From the NCBI GenBank assembly GCA_009830035.1, contig SZZY01000004.1, positions 62,001-126,000 of the forward strand: DNA of 64,000 nt, written 5' to 3'. Source of the stretch: Pantoea sp. Eser (GTDB taxonomy: Bacteria; Pseudomonadota; Gammaproteobacteria; Enterobacterales; Enterobacteriaceae). Shown here piece by piece: positions 9,449 to 22,236 of this stretch (positions within the stretch are counted from its first letter, which is position 1; every line of letters begins with the position of its first letter). The notes under the pieces were generated by a model. The model had not been told where the DNA came from, made no database searches, and saw only the letters and a program-made list of their open reading frames with translations. The position numbers were made by a program, and so were the translations under genes.

Positions 9449-11092
9449 ATGAGTGCAATCACATTACAAAAGGCTTTGGGTGTCCTTGCAAAGTCATCTT
9501 CGTTTTCCGTCACAACTGTAACACATCGCCAGAAAGATGATCTCGATCAATTAAAAGAACAACTTTTTGTAAAACAAGAGATTGAAACTGAATTGCAACG
9601 TTATCTGGATGTCGCTAAACCCGGTGAAATCATTTTTTGTGTGGAAGTAGCGGAGATGGAAAGTCTGAAATTTTAGCCCGTTGCCAGTCAAATCCTCCTT
9701 ATCAGCGGCAATTTAATTTCCACATGGATGCTACGCACAGCTTTGCTCCTAGGCAATCAGCTATTGATGCACTGAATGATTTATTTGCTAATCATCATCA
9801 GCAATCATCTCCTCTTCTCATTGGCATCAACATCGGCATGATCGCAAATTTTGCCAGAGAAGGTGCTGAATGTCATCAGAGGATTCGGTCTGCAATTGAC
9901 TCTTTTTTATCTGTTCCGCAGAATGCAAACAGCCCTTATGGAAATGGGAATTGTATTTTTTTTGATTTTGAGCACAAATTCCAATTTGACGAAAATAAAA
10001 AATACTCATCATTTATCAAAAAATTATCAGATAACTTGACTCGCGATGATGATGATAACTTATTTCAGTTTGTTTTTCGGAGAGACGAGTCTCTCAATCC
10101 CGATCTGAAATAGGTTGCGAACTTTAAATTACTTTGCTTGCCGGGTGTGCAGAATGTTTTAATTACGCAACTTTTTGAAGCTCGATTAATCAAAGATCAA
10201 TTTGTAACGACCAGAACATTGCTGGATTTCCTGCATCATCTTCTAATGGGACTAGGCTACTTATTTGACAACCTGTTCACTGGATCAGAATATGATTTGA
10301 TTAAAAAAAGTTTCCGATTTCGATCCCGCCAGATTGCACACCTATGAACTTGATCTGTTTATTTTGCGCTATGAGCTTGGATTGATTGACAACGATCTCG
10401 ATGACTCTTGAATTACACTTCAGACTCTTCACATTAAGTTTGATCGTCAGTGTGTCAAGTCTGGTGATGCGACCTCATTGGTCCGGCTTTTTTGGCTTCT
10501 TCAAGACGAATCTCTGGGGAATAGTTATCATAAGCATTTTTCTGAATACTTTAATGAATCGTTGTTTGAACGTTACTCAGAAATTTGGCGTCTGCATAGA
10601 AATTATACTGGTGACCCGGAACAAAAAAAATTACTGAATCGTTTCTATGCTTTTGAACTTATCGCGGGTATCCAGCGCTACGCTAACCGTAAAGCACCTG
10701 AATTAAGCATGCAGAAAGAAGAATTTTTCTTGGGTGAGTTCGGTGGAGTAAAATTAACTGCGCCAGTAGAAATTAAGCCTGACTGGGACGCGATTCGTAA
10801 TAAGAATACGGCCCATCCAACGGGTTTTGATATCTATCTAAAAGTTGGGCAAAACGCACTCCCTCCTGTTCATATTGGTCTTAATTTCTTTGAGCTTTTG
10901 AACAAACTTAATAATGGATATCGCCCGAATAAATACAATACAAATGCCATTGTACTTCTGGATGAGCTCATTGAATTAATTGCTGAACAGGCTAAGTCTA
11001 GTAGAGACATCAAATTTTATGATGGTAGTTTTAGGATTTATCGTGCAAAAGCGGATGACGATATGATCACTATTAGCGGTATGGAGGGTTAG
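9449..11092 (+). pseudogene. dptF: DNA phosphorothioation-dependent restriction protein DptF, broken
   Basis: DptF is an ATPase subunit of the DptFGH restriction complex that attacks DNA lacking phosphorothioate marks. The N-terminus MSAITLQKALGVLAKSS is followed by a one-base loss in a T-tract near 9632; the next frame contains the P-loop GSSGDGKS and the conserved HMDATHSFAPRQSAIDALND. A TAG at 10111-10113 (Gln expected) and further shifts near 10310 and 10410 follow, and the C-terminal 200 residues (NRFYAFELIAGIQRYANRK, FFLGEFGGVKL) are open to the stop at 11092. The total length of about 548 codons equals the family. dptG begins 4 bases later with its ribosome binding site inside dptF, so they form one operon. 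Confidence 0.85.
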
Positions 11093-11096
11093 CAAA

Positions 11097-12406
11097 ATGT
11101 ATCCTATCGCAACTGATTTGAAAGTGGTTAATAATCAACTGGATAGTTACCTGCCGATACGCAATAAAAACAACGATGTTAACTGGCAATTTGTCACCAG
11201 TCTGGTACTTAGCTACGCCTTAAAACGTAAAATTGAACCCTACGATCCTGACCAATTCCGTGAGGATTGTAAGGCACATATGCATGAGCTGCTTGGTGAG
11301 CCTGCATTCTGGTCAGTGCTGGAACGGATATATTTTTTCAGTCAGGATATTTTCAGTGTCTCCCCACTTTTTTTGCTTTTCCATGCTCAATTTGTGGGCG
11401 AAAAAATAATCGCTGGTTCAACGGCAGATAAGCGTTTGGGCACGTTGTTTTCTAATTTGATGGGGGATTTCAGCCTTACTTACCCCATACAGGACAGACT
11501 GAACTTCATTGAGCAGCAAATGATGAATAAGCTCAATGAAAAAATAAAATTGCTGGGGAAAGGGCCTTTTCCCGAAGAGCAATCCTATCTCCCATATATG
11601 GCAGTATGTTTTCGGTCTGACTTAGAATTTTTGGCAGAACATCCACAATATCTCCTGCAAGAACTGACTAATACCCTGCGACTGTATGCTTTTAGCTGGT
11701 GTGCTCAACTAGCCCTCAATCTGGATAACTGGCGAGATGGTGAGCCGCAAAGTAAATCTCTATTCTTTATTCTCGACAGCGAAAAAGTCAGTTCTGAGCG
11801 GGATAAAATTAAAAGCTTTGGTTATAAATGGTTTGCTGGTCAGAGTGAAAAACTTTTCCCGATACTTTCTGCATTGGAAGTGTTGCAAATAAAAGGGAAG
11901 AAAAAAAGGCCCCTCTGGCAGGTATATCAGGATTGTTCGAGCTGTTCGGACACTTCGAATCAAGTGTTAGATGATATTAATGATTACATACAAAGATTTA
12001 TCAGTAAGGAAGAACGAGATCTTCTAGCCAGAGATCGCGCTACGAATCTGGAAAGTGCCTTTAAACAGCTCTTATCCGTTGCCGTAGAGCAGTTTCAGGG
12101 TAAGAAAACTGATCGTGCGACAGTCAACCGTAAACATATCAACGAACTGGAGACCCAGATTTGCGCTGACTTCATTCAGGTACGCGGTCGGGCGGGAAAA
12201 GTATTGGTACTGAATCAGGATCGTCTGCTGTTATTGACCAATCTTACCGTGGGAAAAAATGACAAACTCCGTCTGCATGAACTGCTGCGTGGTTTTATCT
12301 GGATAACCAGTCAGTACAAACGCTGGTGGCGTTTTATGAACGTATGGGAAATGTAGAGCGAATGAGTGACAGTGGAGACGCCGTTTATGCCCGTAAAACA
12401 ATTTGA
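11097..12406 (+). pseudogene. dptG: DNA phosphorothioation-dependent restriction protein DptG, 3' frameshift
   Basis: DptG is the second subunit of the restriction complex. A GGAGG site ends 10 bases before the ATG. About 400 residues are open (MYPIATDLKVVNNQLDSYLP to NDKLRLHELLRGF), then a one-base shift near 12290 replaces the last 38 residues; the original tail WFYLDNQSVQTLVAFYERMG is readable in another frame and ends at a TGA at 12404-12406. That natural stop overlaps the dptH start by 20 bases, the usual tight coupling. Only one lesion is apparent, so the gene may be a very recent pseudogene or a sequencing error. Confidence 0.85.
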
Positions 12407-15400
12407 AACTTTTCTGGCTGAAACCTTTATTGAGTGGGTTGGCGGCATCATCCAGCCGGGCGAGCGCTACCAGTTCAAATCTCCCGATCCCGAAAATGCC
12501 TTAAAGCTTTGGGAAGCATTCGTTTCTCTGGCGGAGGGAAATCAACTTGAGATTGCGCCAAGGCAACACGTTGATTTCCCCTCATGCAATGGCATTCAGC
12601 TTATTCCGGTGCTGCATGGTACTGAGGCTCCGGCATTCACGGAAAACTATATTTCCCATCTGCGTGACGAAGTGGCAGGGCGTAGTGATATTTTTGCCAA
12701 AACGGCGCTGTTAGTTATTCACAACAGTATGCTGGATACCCTGATTAACAGCACGAAAGACGTGGCGGCACCAGATGCTATCTGGTATCCGCAAACCTTC
12801 AGTCATCAGCTGGAAAAGCTTATTACCACCGATAGTAATCGTTCAGATTTATCACGCTGTCTTCTGGAGGATCAACGGGAAACGGTACTGGAAGAAGGTG
12901 CTACCGTATTTGGTTTCTCGTCGCTGTATCGTCTGCTCGATGATGGCAATCTGGATTTTTACGAGCTTCAATTGTTCAAAGATGATGAGCTACTAAACTA
13001 TAACCACAAACAGCTTCGCAGCAGACTGAATGAAAACCAGAAATTATATCTTCAGATTGAAGATAGTGTTGAACGTTACAGTGGACAGCTAGAAAATGTG
13101 CTGACTGAATTTAGTACCAAATTCATTCAAGGGCATTTCGTCGATAAAGAAGACTGGCGTGAGCTCGATTTTGCCGATTACAGGAAAGAGAAAGAACAGA
13201 ATAGTGAACAAAAACTGGTGCTGGAAAACATCTCCGTCGAAAACGGTGAGGTTTGGCAACGTGCAAAAAGCGCGAGTAAGGCGGGCAAACGTGACATCAG
13301 CCTGTTGGTAAAGGTGCAGCCAGGACAACCAAAAGCAGAGCTAGAGTTCAGCTTTCAGGGGAACGATCTTCAGGACAGCCAGATTAAGATAGCCCATCAT
13401 CGCCAGCTAAAGAATACGTCTTTCTGGCGCACCAGCCGGGCGGGAGGAAAGACATCACGCATTATGGCATCGGTGCACTTTGACGGGCATCCATGCTTTT
13501 TTAGTCTCGAACTGACCAACCGCAATAATTCAGCTGAAGAACATAAGTTTCGACTGTTATTAGTTGAGCAGGGAAAATTCTGGTTAAACGATATTCAGCA
13601 CAGCTACCGAGTGGGGCCTGGTAAAGGGCAAATAACGCTGCAACTGGAAGATAACACGTTGCGTATTGCCGAGTCTGGCGACCTGACCTGTATGCTAGAT
13701 GACGAGAGCGAAGACATCGACTGCCAGCATTATGCTCAAGTGAATTTTGAGAAACTGGCGAATCAAAGTGATCTGGTTCAGTTTGCGCTCATTTCTGGCG
13801 ATTCCCGTTTGTCGTTTAATATCGAGGGACCGGGAGCCGAGGAAGGACTAACGCTGCCGCTGCTTTTCGATCAGAGTAGTTTCAATAAGTTGTTTAAAGA
13901 AGCGGGTAATGCAACCTGGAACCGACTGAAGAGTCATATTATTCTTGATAACATTGAACACAAAGTCGTCGGTGTTAGTCGGCAATTATTACAACTGGAA
14001 GCTTCATTAATTGAGGGGCATCTTCTAGGTACCGGAATTGACGGCACTGAGTTTAAAATGGAAGAACTTCTTGCAAGCTACCCCGATCTACATAACGCCT
14101 ATGAGCAGTTATTTGCCTACTATCAGCAGCGTAGTAAGCTGCCGAGCCTGGTATCGTGGTCGGCAGAATACCGCACTGTGGTCAGCAACATCATTACCAT
14201 CTTTGAACGGGTGCTCCGGCAAATCGGTCTGAGCAGAGCCCTGACGGCGCAGGAAAAACGGCTTCTATACCTTGGGATCTGCCGCAGTGAAAGCCATGAA
14301 CGCCTCTCTCCGCTGCATCCGTTAGTGCTCGCCTACATCTACAACTTGCAGAAACCATAGTTGCGGAATCGGAACAGCACGCTTCGGCTTAATTTGCTAC
14401 TCTACCGTTTATTACCCTTGATCGCTTGATGGTTTCAGGATTAATGCCATTTGTTTACCAGAGTGAGCATGAATACGCACAATTGCAGCCAGTGGATGAA
14501 AACCGCTTCTGGATCGATGTGATTCCTCAGCGCCAGGTCAGTCATGACTATGTTAAACGTCTGGTAAAAGACAAACTCAATGAGCTCACGGACGCCTACG
14601 CTCGATTGTTTCAGAGTGCCGGAAATAATGCGTTGATTATCAATGCCATTAATCAGGGAAATGCCAAAGAGTTATTTTTGGGATTAGTGGACTATTTTAA
14701 GCAGGAAAGAGAGCACGCTATTTCGGTGCATGTGAACTGCTATGATGAACGCCTTCTCCCCAATATGTTCGATCACTTTGCCGAAAGTGGCAGCTATGAA
14801 CAGCTTAAAAATGATCTCGATCTGAACAGCGGTGTATGGCGGGCGGAAGCCGATATGCTGATTGATCTGCTGCGCAGCCAGTTAACATTCGGCAAATTTG
14901 TCCTGCCTACAGAAAGTGACAAGCATAGCCTATGCGCATCTGGCATTTTTCACCAATACGGTACCGGTTGATTGCCGTCAGATACGTATTGAAGATGTGT
15001 CCAGCGGGGTACTTTGCCATGGACTCATCGCCGGTGAGGGAGCTGAAACGCAGGGGGATGCCTACTTTATCGCGTTTGGCTTGCGTAACGTGGACACCGA
15101 GCCCCATAGCGCGCTGCGTCTTGCGCAATTAGTCGGCTACCTGTGGCAACCTGCACGTCAAGGCAACAGCCAGTATCATGGGCAGGGGATCGGCTTAGCC
15201 GTAAGCGGCAATTTTAAACAGCTACTTAATTACTCATTCAACAGTGCGCTCTGGACCACGATCATTGATCCTAAGGTCACTCTCGACTTTTTCACCAGCC
15301 AGAAAGATGTGGTTCTTATTCACTATTCTGACCAATATATCAGTTGTGCAGGCTATGATGCCGTCACCGTCACGAAGCAGGTTGACTTGTTTCTGCGCTT

Positions 15401-17391
15401 GCTCCAGCCCGGGCAATCCACCGTTGACAGTCATCATTTGCTGGCTGAATTTAAAGCGTTCAATGGCGAATGGCTGCTGAAAATGCTGCGCTCCAGTGAA
15501 AGAGAGCGTAAAGAGAAACACGGCATTATTGGCGCGTACAAATTTGTGCAATCTATGCTGCGTGAGTCTGATATTTGCTGGGTTCCGCTATCGGTAGCTG
15601 AAATGATTCGCGTTTCCGGTAATGTCGGGCTGAAAATGAAAGAGAGCGGTTTGTCGAGGAATTTACAGAGGTATCGCAATGGTACAATCTCTGATGATGT
15701 GCTCTTTGTCGGATTCAAAGAAAACTGCCTCTATCTATTGCCGTTGGAAGTGAAAACTGGGGCTCGATCGGACTATAGTTATGCAGGTCAACAGGCTCGT
15801 GAGTTAAAACGTTACTTACAGCAAGATATTCTGGAACCTAAAACGCTGGCGTCACAACTCTACCGGGCGCTTTTTATTCGTCAGATGCTGATGCAGTTGG
15901 AGAAGTTGCGTTTGTACGGTGTTGCTGGACAGCGACAAACTTGCCGACTTGCTGGAACGACGCGAATGGTGGTTAACGGGCGACTATCAGCCAGGTGAGC
16001 TTAACGACTATGCAAACGGCTTCGTAGTGGCACATGTGGATAGCGCAACTTGCTTTGATATTTCTTACAAAGAAACGGCAGAGAATATCTTTCAGATTGA
16101 AATCCCTTATTCACTGCTGCCTTCTCTGATCACTGCACAGGGAGATCAAACACCGCTAGCGGAACGTTTCCGGGTGCCGGAAAAATATCGGCTTAAGCCA
16201 GAATGTGATGCAAGTCCATCACAATCAGATGTTGTCTTAGAAAACACAACGTCGACAACTACACAACCCGTTTCGGAACGACAGTCCTTAAATTCTGAAA
16301 TTGAGAAAACTGTACCTGATATCAGTGATAAGCCATTACAGATATTGTTCGGTCACGATGCTGTGGGTCAGGGCGCGCTGTATTGGGAGCCAACGAACAC
16401 CGCTAAGTTCATGAACACTAATACTGGGATTATTGGCACAATGGGCACCAGGAAAACTCAGTTTACAAAGTCTTTGGTTACCCAGCTGATGCGTAATCAG
16501 TCCTGCAACGTTGATGGCAAGCCGATTGGCCTGCTGATATTCGACTATAAGTCGGACTATGTAGATGATGCTTTCCAGGATGCAACAGGGGCTAAAAAGT
16601 ATAAGTTGTTTAAGCTGCCTTACAATCCGCTATCTCTGTTTGGCGATACGCCGATGCTGCCGATCCACACCGCTGGTGGACTATCGGAAACAAATGCTAC
16701 GAAGCTGCGGGCATTTCACCTGAAGATCCTTCTGCGTGGTTAAAAACTCCACCAACAATTGAAGATGTGTGGCAACGTTTTATTAATCAGGACAAAGTTG
16801 AAGAGGATTCTCTTTATGCTGCTTTATCCCAATTAGCACGCTACAAGATATTCGAGACCGACCCTGAGAAAATGACTAGCCTGTACGAATTGATCGGGGG
16901 TGTCACTGTGATCGAACTGGCCGGTTATCCGCCAGAAGTTCAAAACCTGGTGGTCGCGCTCACGCTGGATTTATTCTGCGCGCAGATGCAAAAGCGTGGC
17001 AAGCCAATTGTGCAAGGAGATTATCGTCAGCTCACTAAAATGATTCTGGTGGATGAAGCCGATAATTTTATGTGTCAGGATTTTTCTAGCCTGCGAAAGA
17101 TTCTTAAAGAAGGTCGTGAATATGGTGTTGGAATTATCCTTTCAACACAGGAGATTACTCACTTTAAAACTGGTGAAAACAATTATGCTTCTTATATTTT
17201 AACTTGGGTAATCCATCGTGTTTCTGAAATTCGGAATGCGGATATTAAAGCTGTGTTTAACGTCGATGATAAAGGTGACAGGAGTCGTTAATGGGATAGA
17301 TTCGACAGCTTGACAAGCATTTTAGTTTGTATGTTGATGGGAATAAGTTAGTTAAAAAATGCGGGATAGTGCATTTTGGGAATTAATATAA
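12387..17391 (+). pseudogene. dptH: DNA phosphorothioation-dependent restriction protein DptH, multiply broken
   Basis: DptH is the large ATPase of the restriction complex, typically about 1,700 residues; the span here (about 1,668 codons) is near full length. I chose the ATG at 12387 (MPVKQFETFLAETFIEWVGG). The first 658 codons are open to a shift near 14355; further shifts lie near 14930, 15935, 16700 and 17290, plus stops near 14405 and 17297. The C-terminal FtsK/HerA-like domain shows GTMGTRKTQ where the Walker A motif should be GTMGTGKTQ: the invariant Gly before Lys is Arg (about 16441-16460). Later come FDYKSDYV and the Walker B-like ILVDEADNF. A deletion appears to remove sequence between SET and the following YEAAGISPEDPS-like region near 16690. 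The gene is dead several times over. Confidence 0.85.
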
Positions 17392-17801
17392 ATTCCGATT
17401 GTTAATGCTACGGTATACGTGATGTAAACGTATGGTAGGAGTAAGGTGTTAAATTCCCACAACTAGATTTAGGTGATGTTATCAGTTGTGGAAAAGCAGA
17501 TAATAGAATTATAATTGCTTCATGACTTTTACTGATTGTTATATTGTGATCAGGCTATTTATGAGTCTGATAGGCACATGGCAAATTTAAGAATATTTAA
17601 TTATGGCCTGCAAATCCCGCAAGTATGGAAATAGATTAAAACATAGACCGGTTTTTATTGATCTGTCATATTAAATAACTTTATAATTGTGTCGGGGTTA
17701 AGCATGCCTAACATATTGGGGTAATTTTTCGCCATCCTTTCATATGTTGGGGTTCTATACAGATTTCAGGGTGGTACCGCTGTAAATTAAGGAGATTTAT
17801 T
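17392..17801 (+). other. AT-rich spacer between dptH and the cargo genes
   Basis: About 410 bases with no convincing coding sequence. GC content falls sharply here relative to dptH and stays low until about 22,500. An AAGGAG ribosome binding site (about 17789-17794) at the end belongs to the next gene. Confidence 0.5.
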
Positions 17802-19730
17802 ATGGCAGGAATTAGAAGAAGTTCTACTATTGGCTATACATGTGCATTTGAAAAAGCAGGTTCATTTGGGATTTCAGTTCAAATGGCTCTGTTCCAGTCG
17901 AATATATGATTACATCCTTCACTGTCGATGACCTTGCACATTTATCATATTCTAAAGATATTAAGACTGACCTGAACTTTGATTACTTGATACAACGAGA
18001 TATTGGTGAGGAGAGAGCCAGGCTTGAAATAAGTCAATATATTAGATTAAGTGAGAATAAAATTCAGAAATATATTGTATTCTTACCCCCTCTACTAGTT
18101 TCCATTGTTAATGTGGGTTCAAACAACAAGCTTATAGACTATTATCCTAATTGTTCTTTTGATAGTAAATATGGTAATGGGTTTATATATGAACGAATCT
18201 GGCCAGGGATATTTAAAGTATGCAACTTTGAGATACCCAATGGAAAATCTATATCTTTAAAATATTATGATTCTGAAATAAAAAATGAAAGCATTGCTAT
18301 TGATGTTAATCAGGCTATTATGAAAATTAACAGCACACGAGAAGTTGTTGCTGGAGCACGACTCGTAGTAATTGATGGGCAACATAGGCTGTTTGCTCTT
18401 AATTACTTAAGGAAAGAGCATCCTGATAATATTAGAAATAAGTTAATTCAACTGCAGAAAAAGTCCCTACTATACCACAGGTTTTACGAAATTTATTTGT
18501 TGATATTAACTCTACCGTAGAAAGAGTGAGTGGTCACTTCCTTACTTTATTATCAGATATTATCAGATAGAACATTAGGTTCGATAATATACAGAGAGTT
18601 TTGTAAGAAAGCATTAAGCGAAAGATAAGAGTATGGGCTAGGTTTAATAGAGTGGAATACGAAAAAATATAAAGAATATTTGGAGATTTCAAGAGATTAT
18701 ACAATAACAAGCATTGGCATTATTAATAGTGTTTTTGAGGACTATTTTAGCACGAGAAATGCTATAAAAATATTAGCCTCCATTTTTAGGATTCAAGAGG
18801 CGGGGGTAGAATTTGATTTTTCAGATTTTGAAAAAGATGACTAAGATATTATAGTTTCAAATATTCCGGAAGCGTTCCCTTGGAGTGGTTTTCTCTCAAA
18901 GCATAAACCAGCGTTGACAAGCTTTAGTAAATGAAATCATAAATAAGACATTAGTGACTTTATTTTTTGAAACAAAGTTTTTCTCAGAATATTCTAATAG
19001 CGTAAGAGAGCTTTTTGAAGAGAAAGAATTACAACTTAAAACGGACAGGAGTTGTGATTCAGGTGTTTTTTGCTTTTGCAAAGAAGCATGTTTTACTTAA
19101 TGATCCAGAAAAAAAATCATTGCCTTTAATAAAAATTTTATTTTAACTTTAAAAAGCCAGAAAGAAAAAAAGGCTCCGGCTTTTGCTTCTAAGTCAATAT
19201 TTCATAAAACAATGATTGAAGCTTGGTTTTTATTATGCTCTAAATTTATTGCACATAAGCAAGAAGTAAAACTTGCTGATAAAATAATACAATACTGTAT
19301 TGAAAGTGCGTTTGCGCCAAATGTCCAATTGTTTAATGAGCAGCGGCTTTATATGCAAGATACAATTTATATGAATCAGCTCATTAAAGTAACAAAAGTT
19401 GCAAGAAGACAAATTGTTAGGTTGATTTTTTCCCAACTGCTTTTAAAGCATAATTTCGAAAGATTGGTACATGAATTGGAAATTGAAAATGAATTACAAT
19501 ATGTATTCATTCATTTTGCCAAGAATGAAGTTGGTGCCTTTCTCACCCAGATGAGCAAAGATAAAGTTAACACTTTTATTAAAACATTCCGCATTAATTA
19601 CAATATCAATTATATTAACAGGGAGAAATTAATTGCTGCTGAGGCTAACCGTATTAAAGAAATAAAGGAGAATAATGTAAATGAAGTCTATACTGAGTTT
19701 GATAGCTTGGTGAAGCTTTACACTAAATAG
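17802..19730 (+). pseudogene. DGQHR-motif protein (DndB-like fold), heavily degraded
   Basis: A strong ribosome binding site (AAGGAG, 7 bases) supports the ATG at 17802 (MAGIRRSSTIGYTCAFEKAG). After a shift near 17890 the frame VDDLAHLSYSKDIKTDLNFD continues to the motif VIDGQHRLFALNYLRKEHP, then shifts near 18470. A degraded stretch (FVDINSTVERVSGHFLTLLSD) aligns with the DndB segment FADLNKYAIRPSPSLATLYD in this same window, so the two share the same domain. The final ~170 codons (19212-19730) are open and rich in Lys/Ile. If one gene, it had about 640 codons. DGQHR proteins are often found in phage-defence islands and DndB is a regulator; the function here is unknown. Very AT-rich, unlike the flanking dpt/dnd genes. 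Confidence 0.6.
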
Positions 19731-19926
19731 CCAATTGTGAGCTCATATCAAAATTTAACAAGTTGCTTAAGGTCAGGCGATTTTAAGTTCTCATTTTAAG
19801 ATGAGAATTTTGATGATGAAATTTAAATCTATAAACGAAATATATTTTTGTATTTTATATGATGATTCTCTCGATACAAAGAAAAGTTGTTTTTTAATCA
19901 GCAATTAAAAGTTAATAACTGACAAT

Positions 19927-21067
19927 GTGGAGAATTTTTTAAGTGATAATTTTCATCTGAAATGTAATGCTGTTTTACTTGAACAAAAGTGGTTGCTTGA
20001 TACAGTGTCTTTCTTCATTCATGACATATTCGAAAATAGAATGAAGATAACCCAAGTTATACTTTAAGATAACTTATATCAAAAGGAAATTTTAGCAAAT
20101 AAAAATAATAAAACTAGCCATAAAGAAAATAACATCTGGAAAATCAGTTGATGAGAATCTTATAGATAATCCTATGATTCGCAATCAAATAACCAAAGAT
20201 GTTAGCGTTCTTACGCTGCAAAAAGTTGCATTGTAAATTATTACATAGGTGCCAGTGTGATTAATCTATCAATTAATATCAATAAAAGGACAAAAACAGA
20301 TTTTGAGGGGTTAATGTTAGAAGAGCATATTATTTCATTGCTAAATGTAAAAAAACTAGTAACGAATACTTCGATAAAAGCAGAACAATATTTAAATAAA
20401 AAATCTCAGCATTAGGAAGATATCTTGCTATAATTCCACAAGCACCCAATGACATCTTGGATAAAACACGCGCAAGCAATTCTTTACATGATGGGCTCCC
20501 AACAATATATGAAATATTATCATGTTTGCAATATAAATCTGCATTATTTTATTTTCCATTGAAAAACAAAATCCTAATTCGGCTTTTTTGCACTCAATTA
20601 GAACTTTTGAAACATTTATAGAAGGGTTTTTGATACATGAAAGTATTGCTAAATTTACCGACTTTTATAATAAGAAGGGTATTTTTTTGGAAAAAGATGC
20701 ATTTATGATCAATAATCAAAAAATTAGTGGTTTTGGGCAGAAATACTCTTCGGCAGGAGATGTAAAAAATATAAAGAATCACAAATTTTACGCAAGCATC
20801 AGAGAAATGATAGATTTAAGAAATAAATTATATCTAACTCATGGAGACATAAAAGCTTGCTCATTTCTTGCAAAAAAATCTATCAATTACATCAGTGATA
20901 TCATAAATCATATTGACTCCCTTTCTAATCAAAAAAGCATTCCATGGAATAAGGTTTATCTAGATATAATGAGAAGTGATCAGTTTGATTTTTATGGTGT
21001 TACTAAATCATCCTTGTCATATTCATTTATTCATGATTTTCATTTTCTATTATGCCGTTCACAATGA
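19927..21067 (+). pseudogene. Unknown AT-rich cargo protein with a HEPN-like Rx6H motif, degraded
   Basis: A GTG-started frame (VENFLSDNFHLKCNAVLLEQ) breaks at 20067. Pieces in other frames (LMLEEHIISLLNVKKLV; then IPQAPNDILDKTRASN) lead to an open C-terminal frame of ~160 codons from 20588. That part ends with a helical region containing LRNKLYLTHGD (Arg at 20819, His at 20840), an Rx6H arrangement like the catalytic motif of HEPN ribonucleases. I infer one ancestral gene of about 380 codons; the split is uncertain. Similar HEPN proteins act in abortive infection and toxin-antitoxin systems. The gene follows the DGQHR gene on the same strand and could be its partner. Function is an inference from one motif and context. 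Confidence 0.45.
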
Positions 21068-21075
21068 AAATCATT

Positions 21076-21405
21076 TTATCTTACAGAATTATATTGCTCG
21101 GCCAGTAATTTATAAGTAGAGGCATCTAATGCTTCAAATAATATTTCCTTACCAAGAAATAGATCTCGCTCCTTGCAATAATAATATATAGTTTTCCTAG
21201 CGGTTGCTTTCCAGTTGGCAGTTAAAGAACGCAGTGGATTTTCTTCGATCCAATTGTATAATTCTTCCAGTCTCACAACTGGTCCTATTGCTTTAAAAGC
21301 TTGTATTATAAATTCTTTCCAAGATGGAGATAAGGACTTTTCAATATCTGCGATAGTAGATTTTGATATGCTTATTTTTCTTGCGACTGAAATAAACTGA
21401 GTGGA
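21076..21405 (-). pseudogene. C-terminal extension of the PIN-like protein, separated by a stop
   Basis: After the TAA that ends the PIN-like frame (21406-21408), the same frame stays open for 109 codons with no internal ATG near its beginning (STQFISVARKISISKSTIAD, then IGPVVRLEELYNWIEENPLR). No ribosome binding site precedes it. The simplest reading is a nonsense change (for example CAA to TAA) in one longer gene of about 375 residues. A separate small gene from the ATG-less start is less likely; a shorter translation from a codon at 21276 is possible. Confidence 0.45.
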
Positions 21406-22209
21406 TTAAATAAGTCTAAAGTCAACACCAGCTTTCATGAATACTTCAGTTACTAATTCAGGCCTGACACCTAAAATAATATTATTCTGTTGCCAACACC
21501 AATCTTCTTTTCGTTCATCAGTAACTAAAATAATTTGCTTATTTGTTGTTTTAGCTTGGTTTATTATTTCATGCCAGATTATAAAGTCTGCATATTTAGA
21601 CTTAATTATTAAGTCGCCATATAACTTAATTTCGTGCTCTTTATTTTTGGCATCTTTATACCCAGGGGGGATTTTGTTATCAAACCTGAAGTCACCCCCT
21701 TTATAAATACTTTCCAGAGCTTCTTTAGAAGGAATGTCTCCAACACGGCCATCGAATAAATTCATCAATTCTATTTGAACTGAATTATGTCGAAAGTAAT
21801 TTGGATTTTTCTCCTTAACTCCCTCTATAAATTTTTGAAAATCCGCATCGAAATGCTCAACCAATTGAGCAACATCACTATGTGGTATTGAATGATGTTG
21901 TTTATCCGAAAATAGACCTAAGACATCATTTTTAAATTTTCTACTCTTCCCTAGCAATTCATCAAATACCCTTGCTTGCTGTTGTAAGACAGTTACTTGG
22001 TTACTTTGATACTCTAATGCTACAAAATAAGATAGCCAAATATTGCCCTTGAAATATTCAATAGCTCTAATAAAATCGTCCGCGGCATTTTTTGGATATC
22101 CATAAATATTAAGTAAACAACTAGTATCAAAACATATTGTGGATTTCTTAAGCTCTATTGCTTTAAGCTCAGGTAAAAAATCCACATATCCTTTAAACAT
22201 ATTTTTCAT
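21406..22209 (-). CDS. PIN-like domain protein (PIN_8 type, putative nuclease)
   Basis: The frame from the ATG at 22209 encodes 267 residues. It shows the PIN-like signature: an N-terminal acidic strand STICFDTSCLLNIY, a central YADFIIWHEIINQA and the late ILVTDERKEDWCW, which resembles the TDDxKEDWW motif of the PIN_8 family. These Asp residues would bind the metal of a nuclease site. A weak AGAGG lies 11 bases before 22209; an upstream start at 22236 is also possible. It converges on the HEPN-like gene and sits between dptH and dndE in the island. PIN-like proteins of this kind occur in defence islands, usually with an unknown target. The frame may be cut short (see the downstream extension). 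Confidence 0.7.
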   Translation of the reverse strand: MKNMFKGYVDFLPELKAIELKKSTICFDTSCLLNIYGYPKNAADDFIRAIEYFKGNIWLSYFVALEYQSNQVTVLQQQARVFDELLGKSRKFKNDVLGLFSDKQHHSIPHSDVAQLVEHFDADFQKFIEGVKEKNPNYFRHNSVQIELMNLFDGRVGDIPSKEALESIYKGGDFRFDNKIPPGYKDAKNKEHEIKLYGDLIIKSKYADFIIWHEIINQAKTTNKQIILVTDERKEDWCWQQNNIILGVRPELVTEVFMKAGVDFRLI

Positions 22210-22236
22210 TATCAGAAACCCTCTTGGTAAAATCAA

